The notes: generated by a model not told the origin, from the sequence alone. A DNA stretch of 64,000 nt from Undaria pinnatifida (GCA_012845835.1 JABAKD010000025.1:16563992-16627991), one strand, 5' to 3'. Shown: positions 22,447-34,079, counted from the stretch's first letter. Translations and numbers: made by a program.

Positions 22447-22640
22447 TTGTAGTTTCACTGCACAGACTGATTAACACCGCCCTGTCGACGTTGGTACAAG
22501 CTAGCTATGAGGGGAATCGCCGACCTATCGTATGCTTGATGAGGACACACACCCAGTAATACGCACGAAGGAGTATCACACACAGGTTGCAAATATGAGT
22601 TTCGACAAAATCTTCGAACTCATAGCTGGACTGTATTGTA
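22447..22640 (+). repeat. R1 element, diverged
   Basis: TGTAGTTTCACTGCACAGACTG, CGCCGACCTATCG, AGGAGTATCACACACAGG, TTGCAAATATGAGTTTCG and ATAGCTGGACTGTATTG. It is inserted in the satellite. Confidence 0.7.
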
Positions 22641-22649
22641 ATATATATA

Positions 22650-22862
22650 ATACTGTGTAGGAGCCGTGTCATGCGGATGCCACCCAGTGCACATGTATGA
22701 AAGAGCTGTGGTACAAGTCCTTTATCTCACCGAATTCGCCAGGTGCAGTAGCGCACGAGCCACGCCATACAGATCCTACCCAGTACACATGTGCGTAAGA
22801 GCTGTTATATATAGCTACACTGTACTTGCGTGCGTAAGAGCTGTTATATATAGCTACACTGC
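22650..22862 (+). repeat. Satellite continuation with a short internal duplication
   Basis: ATGCCACCCAGTGCACATG and TTTATCTCACCGAATTCGCC continue the satellite. GTGCGTAAGAGCTGTTATATATAGCTACACTG is present twice in direct succession at about 22790-22862; the second copy touches the start of the next R1 element at its GCTACACTG motif. Confidence 0.5.
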
Positions 22863-22865
22863 AGT

Positions 22866-23035
22866 TGTCGACCCTGATAGCTACACTGTAGTTGTAAGGG
22901 GAGTCGCCGACCTATATCCTTAATGAGGACACACAACCAGTAATACGCGCGATCGGAGTATCACACACAGCTTGCAGAGATGAGTTTCGACAAAATATTC
23001 GCTCTCACAGCTGGAGTGTATTTTCATTTTTATGA
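22866..23035 (+). repeat. R1 element, distal half
   Basis: TCGACCCTGATAGCTACACTG through GATCGGAGTATCACACACAG to CACAGCTGGAGTGTATTTTC and a T-rich/TATGATATA tail. Confidence 0.8.
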
Positions 23036-23059
23036 TATAGTCTACTGCATATGATACGC

Positions 23060-23400
23060 CCCCCCACACGGAACACTTTTGCGAAAGAGCCGTTTCTAAC
23101 AGCTTACTAATCTCATCGCATTTCCCAGATGGAGCAGATCCTGATCTAGACTGCTTCGATCATGTATTCATCGTTTTGGGATGTTTGAGACGAACCCGTC
23201 TCGTACATATCCCACTTGATACACATGTATGTGCAAAAGGGCCGTGCCAAACAGGTTATTCGAGTTGTGTCACAGGTTGTTTGAGCAGTCATACTGCCTA
23301 TTTGTCTCACCGCATTCGCCAGATGCAGCCCTTCTATTGGCGTCGAGAAGGACGGTGCCAGCCAAGCTGAACAATGTGCGGACGCAGAGCATGGCGCAGC
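23060..23400 (+). repeat. Satellite continuation
   Basis: Further diverged units of the 21.8-kb satellite, with CTAATCTCATCGCATTTCCC, AGATGGAGCAGATCCTGATC and TTTGTCTCACCGCATTCGCC. Confidence 0.55.
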
Positions 23401-24424
23401 AACGAGAGGATATAAGTTCAGTTTGAGTTAGGGTTAGGTTGGTGTGGTGATGTGTAAGAGGATATTTCATTCAGCATGAGAAAATGATGCGTGTCGAGGT
23501 TCTGTATCTGGAAAAATACGAAGGTGTCTCGCCGGTTATTGTATCTCTCCTCATCTGGAAAGAAGATAGTCGGCCTATTCATGCAACATTATCAAACATT
23601 GAAATGGTATTCATTACAGCCGTAATAGTGTTGCCATCTGTGCTGTGCTGGATAACACGGGGTATCTCGTATTCCGCATAAAAATTAGCAACATACCCTA
23701 GCATTGCTGCATCAACTAGCCCTTAAAAAACGTGTTTCAGTCTAAAGTGCCTGCGACCTGCACATCAACGTACACACGAATATCAAAGACCTTACGCACT
23801 CATTACAGCGGTTCCTGTAGCTATTTCCGCCGTATGGTTGCGGCCCGCGAATGTCTAGCACGTAAGTTTTCACGTCGATTAACCCCAAACATGCCCAGCA
23901 GAAAAACATCCACTTCGCACAGATTAGTGTTCTCTCCGTTAATGATTTGTCGAGTTCAGATCCCTCGTCTGTATATGATCTGCACGTTCTACATCATGTT
24001 CCCGGGATCGGCTCGTATGAATCAGATATTGTTTTGAATCCGCGTCTTTCACGACAGACAGATCCCTGGACTATGTTCACGATCGCCATGGCCTCGATCA
24101 AATTCCCTTTTGTGATCCGCATGATCTGCCTGAACTAAAAATATCGCAGGTTTCCCCGCTTATATATGTGCTACAAAGATCCCCCGCACAATATACTACA
24201 GCGACATACATAATATCTACATGATCTAGATCGATCGCGATCTGTCCAAACGCGATCTAGATTGCGATCTGTTCCATACGTGGAAAACCCGCTAGGAATG
24301 ATATTTCGGGGAGTAAAACCTTTTCCCGCACTTTGTGGAATATCCATCGCGATACATGCTACGATAGAGGTGCACACCAGTATTTTCCCTGCAAGGTCCT
24401 TGCCTTGAGGACCTCTGTATGAAT
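23401..24424. other. No supported gene; short telomere-like and palindromic text
   Basis: GAGTTAGGGTTAGGTTGG near 23426 is a two-unit telomere-like run. A palindrome-rich stretch with GATCTAGATCGATCGCGATC lies at 24222-24270. The frames have no domains. Confidence 0.35.
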
Positions 24425-24612
24425 ACTTCACCCACAAACGGATTTTGAGTAACCTGAAGGTGCAACCCCATGAACGAACCCATGGCCTAGGTTCACAAGA
24501 AACTGAGATTGATCACAGTAACAAGAACGGTTACATCCCCTCGATTTTCGCGTTACGGAACCTCTTCATCCAGAAGGAAAAATGTCAAAAGGTGCGACCT
24601 GTATCGTAGCAC
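24425..24612 (+). mobile_element. TIR-A fragment
   Basis: Contains CACAAACGGATTTTGAGTAACC, GGTGCAACCCCATGAACGAA, CCCATGGCCTAGGTTCAC, and the right end CGACCTGTATCGTAGCACACG. The left TIR is missing. Confidence 0.6.
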
Positions 24613-24639
24613 ACGCCTTTGCATTAGACCGATAATAAC

Positions 24640-24850
24640 AAGGTTCCCCTACGAGCTGTAGTAAAATCGAAATCCGACGGTGCTGCAACTTAAAAAGGGG
24701 AACCGCAGACGTACACTATGCATGAGCTGTAAGATACTAGGTAAAAAATCCAAACTTTTAGGAAAACTAAATATAAACGATTCGCCACCACGCAAGCGAC
24801 CGGAGAAGCAACATCGACCAGCCCATACGAGTTTATAGTACAGTCTCAAA
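24640..24850. repeat. Dispersed repeat shared with 58.2-58.35 kb
   Basis: GCCACCACGCAAGCGACCGG, AGCAACATCGACCAGCCCA and ACGAGTTTATAG match a paralogous stretch at 58285-58335 in the same orientation. The class is unknown. Confidence 0.45.
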
Positions 24851-25960
24851 TCCTTTTGAAGCGCGCGGTAGACCCCCTCCATCTCACGTTGTGGGGACGC
24901 ACTGAAGACGCATGTTGCCCTTCAAGTCCCTGCATTCACCAAAACAATAGACAAACACGTCAGATACATTCCACAAGCACACGAAATGGCCAAGAACATT
25001 TAGACGGAGAAAACGGCAGTAAGCGGAGGTTAAGCCGGGCATAGGTACATAATGGGAGGAGGGGCAAGTCGCTGTTAAGCCGGGAGGTACCAGGTGGGTA
25101 CATGACGGGTTTAGCCAGGGCTTCGTACAATGAAGACCCGGGTTGCACTCCACATCCCGGTATTGGTCACCCAAGCAAAATATGTCCGACAAAGACAACG
25201 CCTACCACAAACACACGGAAATGCATTCGACAAATGTGCGAAGACTATTCGACAAAAAAAGCACGTTCGACAAACAGACGAAACGGTCAAGGATACTGGT
25301 ATGACGGTAGATCCGGGGTAGTAGGCGGGGTATATCAACGCCAAGCCGGCTAGGGATGCTTAGGTGGAGCCCGGGCCATGAGAGGATTAAAGCACGAAAC
25401 AGGTACATAGTGTCACGCGGCAAAGGGAGGATGCCAAGCAGGAAATTGATACAGAATGACCGGCGACATGGACCGAAGGGCACCAGCTTTCTCTGAGGCT
25501 CTTTCTTCCCCTGAGGAGTTCCATTTCCTCTCCCAAAAGCTGATGAGGTCGAAAACGAAAATTCTACCCGATGAACAATCAAATGGCCCAGTGTTATAAG
25601 GCTTAGTTTGGGTAAGGTAAGCTATTTTGGTCAACTTTTTGCAAGTGGTCAAACGGATTAATACCCCACTAACACCTTAACAAATGGCGTCGTCGACAGA
25701 CCATGGGTTTTTGGGTCGTGGGTTCAGATCCCACATCCTTCCACCATTATGAACATTTTTAGATATTCTCCCCGGTATAACCAGGAAATGAAACGGCTTG
25801 GATTTATTGACAGGTCCGCCCGTATCTCAGGCCGACCTGCTATCCCGCCGTTTCAGGGGGGAAGAGTGTTATAAGTCGTAGTTTGGGTAAGCTATTGGTC
25901 AACCTTTTGCAAGTGGTCAAACGGACTATTAATAACACCCCGCTAATTCCTAAGCACCAG
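24851..25960. other. No supported gene; short duplications and one tRNA T-arm-like hairpin
   Basis: GTGGGTTCAGATCCCAC (about 25724-25740) is a perfect 5-bp stem with a 7-nt loop, like a tRNA T arm, but no cloverleaf surrounds it. The phrase TTTGCAAGTGGTCAAACGGA with flanking text occurs twice (about 25600-25670 and 25865-25955). The rest is unassigned. Confidence 0.4.
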
Positions 25961-25969
25961 GTACATATC

Positions 25970-26095
25970 GAGTTTTGGTTATTAACTACCTGGTAGTGAA
26001 ATGCGGACGATTTTCATTCAAGGAGCCCCGTCATTGAGAAGAATGTTTCAGCTGAAAATTGCTACCTCCATCGTAGCATCCGTCGCTAAACGGGA
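25970..26095 (+). mobile_element. TIR-A right-end fragment
   Basis: ATTCAAGGAGCCCCGTCATT, then CTGAAAATTGCTACCTCCAT and CGTAGCATCCGTC. Left part lost. Confidence 0.55.
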
Positions 26096-26408
26096 AGCAT
26101 GTGCAGTTCTATGAAGGGTAATGTCTTTGGTCCGGCAATCGCCAAAAACAGGTATACCGTATAGCTGGTTCACATATTTAGTTACGGGAAATATTTCAGT
26201 TACTTACGGCTGACTTTGATACGGGTAATGACCCTTTACGCGATGACGCATGTATTCAGGTCTGGATGCTTCCGAGTTCCGATGTAGGGAGCAAGACACT
26301 TGCGCAACTCGGCGATGCTTGCGCTGCTGCTGCTCACGCTCCACACTCCCACCGCCGTGAAATTGCCCTGAAGGGGTTACAGTCCATGACCCGACACAAC
26401 ATACTCAC

Positions 26409-26480
26409 AGCAAAGTCAGGAGCTGAGGACCCTCGAACAGCCCAGCGGGTAGGGTAGTCAGCTGGTTTTCGGCAAGGTAT
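26409..26480 (-). CDS. LRR exon 8 (72 bp, phase 2-2)
   Basis: Codes YLAENQLTTLPAGLF then EGPQLLTL, a canonical LxxNxLxxLPxxxF repeat. The acceptor is CCGCACAG and the donor GTGAGT. The first base A completes the codon begun by the exon at 30371 (CT+A, Leu). This is the leftmost and most 3' LRR exon I can find. Later exons are not recognised in the remaining 26 kb, so the gene may continue beyond the window or end in unrecognised exons. Confidence 0.85.
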
Positions 26481-26639
26481 CTGTGCGGAAAGCGAGGATG
26501 TCATAAGTGAATTCAATGTTTTCGATATCTGCAACGGGTGAGTGACAGTTGAGTGCACACAGGGTACGCCTGACGCGTGATACGATAACGGCAACTAGCC
26601 GAACGTGTCAAAACAAGACGTGCCTCTTCAACCGGGGAG

Positions 26640-26910
26640 ACGCGTGCTACAATAGATCCAGCGTTTTCCCCCATGATACTTGTTTCGTTTGTACGAATGG
26701 CCTGGCTCCTTAGACCCAAATCGCGCGCATGGCCCACTTGCTTCGTTATATTAATTTTTGTTTACCTAAGCCATGGGATTTGAGCATCCATTTTGAGTCT
26801 CATTTTACTCGAATCAGTCTTGGGTGCGGTGTGGAGCTCCTTGAACGAGAAGCCCTAGAAACAAATTGGTGCCCACAGCGTGTGTCTGGAACTATTACAT
26901 GGCCAAGATA
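26640..26910 (-). mobile_element. TIR-A fragment
   Basis: CGTGCTACAATAGATCCAGCG left end, CTGGCTCCTTAGACCCAAAT, CCTAAGCCATGGGATTTGAGC, and TGTGGAGCTCCTTGAACGAG. These are the TIR-A interior phrases read in the reverse sense. The right end is not clear. Confidence 0.5.
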
Positions 26911-27029
26911 GGTGCATTGGAGATTTGTACATACGGGTACGTAGTATAATACAGTCTCCCTCTGCCATCAAATAGTGATGGCTTGTACCTGTATGTGTGT
27001 TATGTTCAAACATTAAACCATTCTTTTTA

Positions 27030-27270
27030 CCTAACGACATCAGTACACCCAGTGTCCGTGCTGATTCTCCATCCTAGAGAGATACAAATAAATGCTGTTG
27101 TCACAGACTGTGAAACAGAGTAAACCAATCAAGTCGCGATTCATCAAGGTAAAGCACGTGAAATACCAGCGTACCGGGTACGAGAAAACAAGCCTGACAT
27201 AAAAAAAAAAAGAGAAAAGCAAAAAACAAAACAAAACAAAGCAATTTAAAGTAGAACAAAGCAAAACAAA
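27030..27270 (-). repeat. R7 dispersed repeat, inverted copy
   Basis: The reverse complement of the 14.72-kb repeat: ACACCCAGTGTCCGTGCTG, CTAGAGAGATACAAATAAATG and CACGTGAAATACCAGCGTACC. It is followed by an A/C-rich AAAACAAAAC tail. Confidence 0.65.
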
Positions 27271-27394
27271 CGACAGGTGTTCCGAAGAATGTGATGCAAG
27301 AAGATCGCTACAAGAATAACAAGTACGTGCTGATGAGGTGATGATGATGACGATGATGATGATTGATGAAGGAACAGTTACCTGTTGTACGGAC

Positions 27395-27565
27395 GATACA
27401 CGAAGGAGACAACTAACTGCAGTTGCACGGACAAAACAACACGAAGAAGATAACCGCTGCTTCCCGGACTAAAAAAAGACCAAGAAGATAACTGCTGTTG
27501 CACGGACAAAACAACACCAAGATAATAACTGCTGTTTCACGGACTAAACAACACGAAGAAGAGTA
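27395..27565 (+). repeat. Minisatellite of about 45-50 bp
   Basis: About four units of ACTGCTGTTGCACGGACAAA, ACAACACGAAGAAGATA with small changes. Confidence 0.65.
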
Positions 27566-27699
27566 AGAAAATGCCGGCATGAGGCCGCCGGTGGGGAGGG
27601 AAATAACGAAGCAAACAAACAGAAAGGAGAAAGAAGTATGAAGAAATTTAATTTCCCCGCCCCCCCACTGTGTAGCTAATGTCTTGACCCGTTTTTGTC

Positions 27700-28250
27700 T
27701 TGTTTTTTATAAAAACATTTCAAGGACGTCAACCATGAGTTCGACGAATTTCGGGTCAATACTCATCTTTACATGCTGCGTTGTTGGTATTTTGTAATAT
27801 ACTAAATGGCTGAGTTTTTTATTGGGAGGGGTCCTTTTTCTTGTTCACTATAATGGTAGTGTTGGTATTTTTGCTTTAGGTGGGGAATTTTGAGCTAGAT
27901 CCAACATCATGCGAAGTATCTATTGTACAATTTCATTACTGTAGGTTCCACTATACTGCTCTACCAGGTATCATATGTATGGTAGGTGGTAAATTTTGTT
28001 TTTTTTCCCCCCGTTTAAATATCGGGAGGAGTACGAATACAGAGTATCATTAGTTATCTGATGTGTTAATATTAATACAGCATTCGAGAACAAAACTCGG
28101 CTACTCCCGTCTCTGTGGGAATCGAACCCACGGTCCCAAATTGATACGCTGTCACTCCAACGTTTTATAAAAATATTTTCAGGACGTCAGCTGTGAGTTT
28201 GACCAATTTCGGGTCAATACTCATCTTTTCAAGCTGCTTGTTGGTACTTG
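27700..28250 (+). repeat. Direct duplication of about 95 bp with a tRNA-like arm between
   Basis: TTATAAAAACATTTCAAGGACG, ATTTCGGGTCAATACTCATC and TTGTAATATACT occur at about 27705-27800 and again at about 28163-28260. Between them, on the minus strand, CCGTGGGTTCGATTCCCAC (about 28113-28132) is a perfect T-arm-like hairpin and B box. A full tRNA cannot be folded by eye. Confidence 0.5.
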
Positions 28251-28294
28251 TAATATACTTAGAAGTATTATTTTTCCTCCAACCCAGTTCATTA

Positions 28295-28615
28295 TTCTCG
28301 CGCTCCCTCCCAGTAGTAACTCAGATCCGGGGTCGCATTGCGGGCCCTCCTCCCCCCTCCCCACTACGGTACGTGCCTTCATTTTTATCGCGAGAAGAAT
28401 TCAGCGTTTTCTTCCCTCGTCGCCTTTCGTCAAATTGTACCTACCCACTATGGTAGGCGCTCTCAGCAGCTGATCCTTATTTTTTTTTGTTTTTGCATGT
28501 GTTTTTGCAAATGAAGTCAAATCTTATCACGGCGGTGGGAATCGAACTCAACGACACCAACGCTAGTACGCTAGTAGTATTCGAGGGTAACCCCCTAGAC
28601 CACCGGGGCGACCGG
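28295..28615 (-). mobile_element. tRNA-headed SINE, second copy
   Basis: Minus strand: GGTCGCCCCGGTGGTCTAGG head, then GAGTTCGATTCCCACCGCC (B box, better preserved than in the 12.5-kb copy). The body has TACCATAGTGGGTAGGTAC, CTTCTCGCGATAAAAATG and GATCTGAGTTACTACTGGG. It matches 12540-12858 over its full length with small indels. Confidence 0.7.
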
Positions 28616-28639
28616 CTTATTGAACATTGAAATTTCACT

Positions 28640-29640
28640 CCCGCCCATAATATAATATTGGTTTACAGTTCCTCCAGTGGTCGGTCTATCCAGTTGTTTC
28701 TTCTACGAAACTGCTACTACTGCTAGCTACGTCGTTCGAGTGGTGATATGTAGGGGGGATGCAATTTAACGAATTCATACGATTCACGACACTAACTGTT
28801 GTAACCTGTCGGGTAGTGGATAAAACTCTGGCGGATTTGGATTTTACGTGCGGCGGCGGACGAGGGGGAGGGTGTTTGTGTGTGTGTGGGGTGGAGGGTG
28901 CTTTTTGGTGGGGCGGCGAGGGAGAGGTGTGCGTGTGGTGGGAGGGAGGAGGAAACTGAGGTGTATTCAAGCAAAATACTCTACCTGCGTGCCAAATGCG
29001 GATGCCCAATATTTCAAAGATAAACTACGAGGTGGATGGGAGCAAAACCGTTTCTTTGTGATGCTTTCGCGTTCATGTTAATGATTTTTGATTTCTGTAT
29101 AATGTGAGTACTGCTACGAATGGTACTTATGGTATGCTGTATATACCCTGGTGATGCTGACGAAAGATGTCCAGAGACAGCACGTGAATTTGACCCCTTG
29201 ACACACAGTAAACTGCCACCAGACTACTTGGATTTAGCGAAGAATACTCAGCCCAACGTCCTTGACAGCACACATTTCCGATTGGTTGCCAAATTTTCTG
29301 ACTTTTTGAGCTGGCACCAACTTCTCACTCTCACTTTTCTCAGGCGTCGACATCATGGTAACATTATAGTGATGCCAACACCCGCCCCCCGGATCGACAC
29401 ATTCACAACAATACCATACAACGCCCCAAATCTACTTAGTCCATACGCAGTTGAAGGCGTTCGATATTTTCCACCGTAGAAGCAGACGAGATATCGTTTG
29501 TTTACACTTCTAACCCTTTTGAGGCTTTCAGAGGGCGAACATTACGGCAAAAAACGACTATCGTGCAACATCCGTCACACGAAGCAACCCGGGGTCTGCG
29601 AGAATAGCTGGCGACGATCATCCTGTCGAACTCCAGACAC
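28640..29640. other. No supported gene
   Basis: A G-rich stretch (28850-28960) gives long frames on both strands. The 119-residue plus frame at 29120-29479 has fairly even composition but no recognisable domain, and there is no splice context. Confidence 0.35.
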
Positions 29641-29644
29641 ATGA

Positions 29645-29927
29645 TACGATAGAGCTACGTAGCATTTTTTGTTTGTTTGTCGGAAACGGTTCCTGAATCA
29701 CGGGGCTCCTTAACCCAAAATCATCCCCAAATCATCGGAATCTCATTCTGTTTTGGGGTTGATTGTCGTGGTATACCTAGGCCATTGGATTTTCGTCGGG
29801 GATATCTTTCGAACAGTTTTTCTGTTTTTCTCCATACATATCGGATTTTGGGTGGGGTATAGCGTAGTTTATGAAAGTGAGGAATTCAAAAAAAAATGAA
29901 TGGTGCGCCTGCACCGTAGCGTGCGTC
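29645..29927 (-). mobile_element. TIR-A element, near-complete
   Basis: Left ACGATAGAGCTACGTAGCA (diverged TIR) and right GCGCCTGCACCGTAGCGTGC. The interior reads CTGAATCACGGGGCTCCTTA, CCCAAAATCATC, CCTAGGCCATTGGATTTTCG and CGGATTTTGGGTGGGGTAT, the family order. Non-coding. Confidence 0.65.
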
Positions 29928-30370
29928 TCCGCAGCAACTAGTGCCTGCAAGACAGGCGCATAGCGTGCACTGCCGTGTGCGCTGCATGCTCCAACCCTGA
30001 TGATAAGAAGGCACATAAGCTTCGCTTTGTCGCTGTATATGGGACCCAATCAAAGAGGTCGGTTGACGGCGCTCTTGGCGTTCGACGCGCAGCCACCAAC
30101 GACCGCTCTACACTAGACCCACTCTGTTACACGTCCAACGAGGGCTTGACGGGACAAAACTATGGCGTCACCCCACATATATTGGCCTCCAATAGGGTTC
30201 ATCATCCCGCTGCAAGCTTAGCACAGATTGAGTGAGCGTGTGTCGTTCAAGTCGATGAATGAGTTGACATGGCACCCCATCCTCAACCACTGAAGGTGCC
30301 ATGGTTAAGCCATGAACAGTACCACGGCACGAGCTACGCGATGTTCAGCCGATGCTGATAATTTACTCAC

Positions 30371-30442
30371 AGTCGATCCAGCGCTGATAGGTCTTGGAAA
30401 ATGGCCGCCGGCAGGGAAGCTAGGTGGCCTTGTCGAAGATCC
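30371..30442 (-). CDS. LRR exon 7 (72 bp, phase 2-2)
   Basis: Codes DLRQGHLASLPAAIF then QDLSALDR. All consensus positions are filled except the usual Asn, which is Gly here (LRQGHL). The acceptor is TTTATTGTCAG and the donor GTGAGT. The two final bases CT join A of exon 8 to give Leu. Confidence 0.85.
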
Positions 30443-30839
30443 CTGACAATAAATTCAACAAGGCGATGCCATATAAGAAGAGAATACAGGAAGAGCGAAA
30501 GGGACAATGCAATGAAGAGCGTCACGGGAGATAAAGGTAAATCAAGCGCTTATTTTTGCTTCTTTCCATCGTTGTTTTTTTCTTTCCTGGTCAAATCGCA
30601 CCCGTAAGAAGTTCACCCTCAGCGACCTTCTGGACAAGCCGTGTCCACAGGTTCCTTCCCTTTCCTCACCCGGTATTACATAGAGTAGATCGACGATACG
30701 CCATTGAAGTAGGTTCAGACTGGAGGTAACCTATGCGTCGGTTTTCTTCTGAATTATGTTCTTGGTTTCCTTAATGTTGGTGTTGGGGATAATTGTGAAG
30801 GTGATCGTGTTTGAAGTTCCTGCCGCACACACATAACTG

Positions 30840-30949
30840 TGCGGATCAAGGCTACTGCACAAGGGTCGCTATTGGGGCCTGTTTTTTCAGCGTGGGCCGG
30901 GGTCACGGGCGCGAGTAATCCCCCCTGATCCTTTTGCGGTACCAAGCAA
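30840..30949 (-). mobile_element. TIR-C fragment
   Basis: CAAGGCTACTGCACAAGGGTC, GGTCACGGGCGCGAGTAAT and TCCTTTTGCGGTACC. It is cut by the next TIR-C element. Confidence 0.55.
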
Positions 30950-31267
30950 CCAAGGGTACGTAGGGGGTTAACTTTTGGGGGCTTTTTCTGCATAGGTTCT
31001 GGGTCGTTCGCGCGAGCAACCGATTCAGGGTCACTCGCGTGAGCAACCCCCCTGTTTCTTTGTTATCTGAAGGTTCCGTGCTGAAAAAAACAATTGTGCG
31101 ATACGAATCTGCAACAGAATACCAGGTAGTGAGCTACGCTGCCACAAAAAAAAACGGCAATAAGTTTTTTTTTGTCCGTGAGGTGCAGAGTCACTCGTGC
31201 GAGTGGTCAAAACCTCAAAACCGGTAGTTGAAAGAGGGGTATCCTATGATAACCTACCGTAGCCTTG
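30950..31267 (-). mobile_element. TIR-C element, complete
   Basis: Ends CCAAGGGTACGTAGG and CCTACCGTAGCCTTG are inverted copies. The interior has GGTCACTCGCGTGAGCAACC, AGCTACGCTGCCACAAAAA and GTGAGGTGCAGAGTCACTCG. A further partial copy follows at 31268-31465. Confidence 0.7.
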
Positions 31268-31572
31268 TACAAGGTTTTAGCCGTGTTTTTTTTTTTCTTT
31301 TGCAATATGACACAGCCATGGAATGATTGGCTACTCTGCGGACAAAAAAAATACCGCCTGAAGACTTGTTTGCAGTGAGGTATTGAGTCACTGGGGCGAG
31401 TGGCCGAAACAAGGCAAAGAACAAGAGAGTAATCCCCCAATCGTAGCCTTGGTCGTCGGATAGCTAACATCCCGAATATTTCACAGATCGCGTATCTAGG
31501 TTTCTAGGTATCTAGGTCATGCAGATTTTCCGATACATTTCGTGTTCATATTTCGTGCCGGATCTGTGTATG

Positions 31573-31706
31573 ATAAAAATAAAAATACACTCCAGCTGTG
31601 AGATCGAAAATTTCGTCGAAGCTCATCTTTGCAAGCTGTGTGTGATACTCCGATCGCGCGCATTACGGGTTGTGTCTCCTCACTAAGGATATAGGTCGGC
31701 GACTCC
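31573..31706 (-). repeat. R1 element, distal half
   Basis: AAAATACACTCCAGCTGTGAG, GTGTGATACTCCGATCGCGC and ATATAGGTCGGCGACTCCC in reverse orientation. Poly-G modules absent. Confidence 0.8.
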
Positions 31707-31883
31707 CATTCTGTGTATATAGTACAAGAGTCATCCTACTTCACGGGGTGCAGCTGTTTTGCCCAATATCTCTGGTCGGTCGAGCTTGTCAATTGACGGA
31801 ACCACCGGGCCATTCTGATACTTCTACGAGTGCAAATGTTTTGGGAGTAGAGCGCGCAGCAAGTGTTGGTGGGATTGCGCGCG

Positions 31884-32430
31884 CGGATGGCTTCGAGGTC
31901 ATGTTTCGCGTGAGGTACTGATCTCCTCGTGTTGGAAGCCCAGAAAATTCTTAAAAAATGCTGCACCCCTACCTCGGGATGACTCGCAGATCTCACCCAG
32001 GAAACAGTTGCTAGCTCGTGCAGATCCTGCGGATCTCATCCGGCAACATGATTCAGATCATTCATATCACTCGATGGGTCTTACGGTAAGATATATAGCA
32101 CTTTTTGGGACATTTAGTATTTGAATGGCGGTGAGCACTCCTTTACCTAGAAGCATTGGAATGCCATTTTTGCTTTTGGGTCATCCCACGCTTGGGGTGC
32201 AGCACAAGTTTCTGGGCTCCTAAAACAGGAGCTCAATATCTCAATCACGCGATGACTTCGAAGGCATTTTGCTCTCTCTCGCGGAATCCGACCCACGCTT
32301 CTACGAGCTAGTCTGCAAGAATAAAAGGATGCCCGAAAGAAAAAGCAGAATAGCCGGTAGTTTCTAGCTTGAGGGAGCTCAATCGGCGAGAAACACGATA
32401 CGGCCCAAAACGACGCGTGCAATCCCTACC
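31884..32430. mobile_element. TIR-B fragments (two)
   Basis: First: GCTTCGAGGTCATGTTTCGC to CACCCCTACCTCGGGATGACTC (about 31884-31987). Second: GGTCATCCCACGCTTGGGGTG, CTGGGCTCCTAAAACAGGAGC, and a right part near 32380-32450. Both are incomplete. Confidence 0.5.
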
Positions 32431-32544
32431 GTGGGATGTCTCTTGTTTGATGTCTCTTGTTTTGCACTGCGTGCTTTTTTGCAAGGCGTGTTTTTTGCAT
32501 TGCCTAGGCCATGCGATTGCCCATCTGGATGCACTTTCAATTTT

Positions 32545-32705
32545 GTCTAATCATTACGTCCACGCGACGGTAAGAGGGTTGTGTTGTTTTAGGACCTATT
32601 TTGGCGGTCGCTCGGGGTTAACCGCGCGAGTGATCCCGCTGTTCTAGTCGTTTTCGCGACGAACCCCCAATGAGATGGTTATCTACGCTGCGCCAGACAA
32701 AATCG
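32545..32705 (-). mobile_element. TIR-C fragment
   Basis: GGTTAACCGCGCGAGTGATCC and ATCTACGCTGCGCCAGACAAA are family-internal phrases. The left end is missing. Confidence 0.5.
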
Positions 32706-32751
32706 CCCGTCATAACGTGGTTTTGTCCCAGTGAGATTCAAGCGTCACTGG

Positions 32752-32935
32752 TGCGTGTATGATAGTATGATAGTATGATAGATTGATAGCATGGTAGTAC
32801 GATAATATGATAGATTGATAGTATGATAGTATGATAGTATGATTGTATGATAGTATGATTGTATGATATTTTGATTGTATGATAGTATGATGATAGTATG
32901 GTAGTATGATGACAGTATGATAGTGAAAAAGGGGG
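32752..32935 (+). repeat. TATGATAG microsatellite
   Basis: About twenty imperfect copies of GTATGATA(T/G) 8-10-mers. The frames over it are repetitive YHTI peptides and are not genes. Confidence 0.9.
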
Positions 32936-33088
32936 TGCACTATGATACCCTAGCGTAGCCACCGATATAATCGGGTTTGGCTGACGTGTAGACCGCCTCA
33001 AGTGTGGCGCATCGGAAAAAAAATGACGGTGCGCCTCTACCTTCGCATGTGTCGCACACTTCACACACCAGCTTACATCAGGCACTTG

Positions 33089-33354
33089 TGAGTCACCCCA
33101 CGAAAGGAGTTGCACTTTTTTGGGCCACGCGTTTCTGGCCGATTAGGCGGGTTGCGCCTCTCAAGTGGGGAGCTATCGGCTAGAATGAATAGCTTCTACG
33201 ATTTATTTGTTTTAGGACTAGCGCATGGAAAATGTTGGTCGGGTGGTGCGAACGAATGCCTTCGGAGACATCACGTTTCGGGTAAGATCTTGAGCTCATT
33301 ATGTTGAGCGCTCAGAAACGTCTGCTGCACCCATGTAGCGTGGGATGAGTCCTG
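33089..33354 (-). mobile_element. TIR-B element
   Basis: Left GTGAGTCACCCCACGAAAGG, right TAGCGTGGGATGAGTCC. The interior has GGGCCACGCGTTTCTGGCC, CTCAAGTGGGGAGCTA, GGTCGGGTGGTGCGAACGAATG and CATCACGTTTCGGG. Non-coding. Confidence 0.65.
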
Positions 33355-33524
33355 TACCGTAGCATATGTCGCTAGCTACCCTGAAATTAAAGAGTCATTA
33401 AATGCGGTCTGATTTGTCTGAGACGTGTATGCAATTTGAAGGTGCTCCAGACAATAGGGGCATGCAGAAAAAGAAAAAGGAGGAAGGAGTGGATCGATTG
33501 TAAGAGAGAGGCAGGTAGAGTAAA

Positions 33525-34005
33525 CGTCATTGCAAAATCATGAAGAGCGAAATATACATAACAGCCGGACGGCCAGCCATATTTTGATCGTACGGACAGA
33601 TATTTTTTGGACTTTGCGCCCTTACTGAACAGGGGAATACAGCAAATGTCCCTCTATTGTGCCGAAGGCCCGCCATTATGCCTGTGAAACTGCAATGGTA
33701 CAGATTACACATTTGGACTTTGCGCCACGGAGAACGCGAGAAAATAAGGAAATGCAGTGGCATGTACGAATGAACAACGAACGAAGTTAGCAAAGGAATA
33801 AATGGAGTTATTCGCAGCAACTCACAACTAAACGAGAGACGTGCGGTGCGCATACCGCTATATAATATGAAGGGGGAACATCGATTAACGGATGAACGAA
33901 TGGAAAAATGAAGTTGATGAATGAGCGACTTTATTCGACGATTGAAAGAATGAACGACTGAAGTTATTCGCAACAACTCACAATTCAATGAGAGACGTCA
34001 AACCG
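33525..34005 (+). repeat. Diverged direct repeat
   Basis: TTATTCGCAGCAACTCACAA and GAGAGACGTGC at 33811-33850 recur at 33964-34002. TTTGGACTTTGCGCC recurs at 33610 and 33716. GAATGAACGA motifs are scattered between. No gene. Confidence 0.5.
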
Positions 34006-34079
34006 CTGAAGACGTTCGCCGACAGAGCTCCTGGGTTGTTCCCCCTCAGCTGCCTGCAAAGCGAGCAAAGGCAGAAGTT

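Noticed and set aside
25724-25740. tRNA gene suggested by a perfect T-arm-like hairpin
   Set aside because: No acceptor, D or anticodon stems can be paired around it; more likely a SINE remnant.
32752-32935. CRISPR-like regular repeat
   Set aside because: A continuous 8-10 bp microsatellite with no spacers, in a eukaryotic context.
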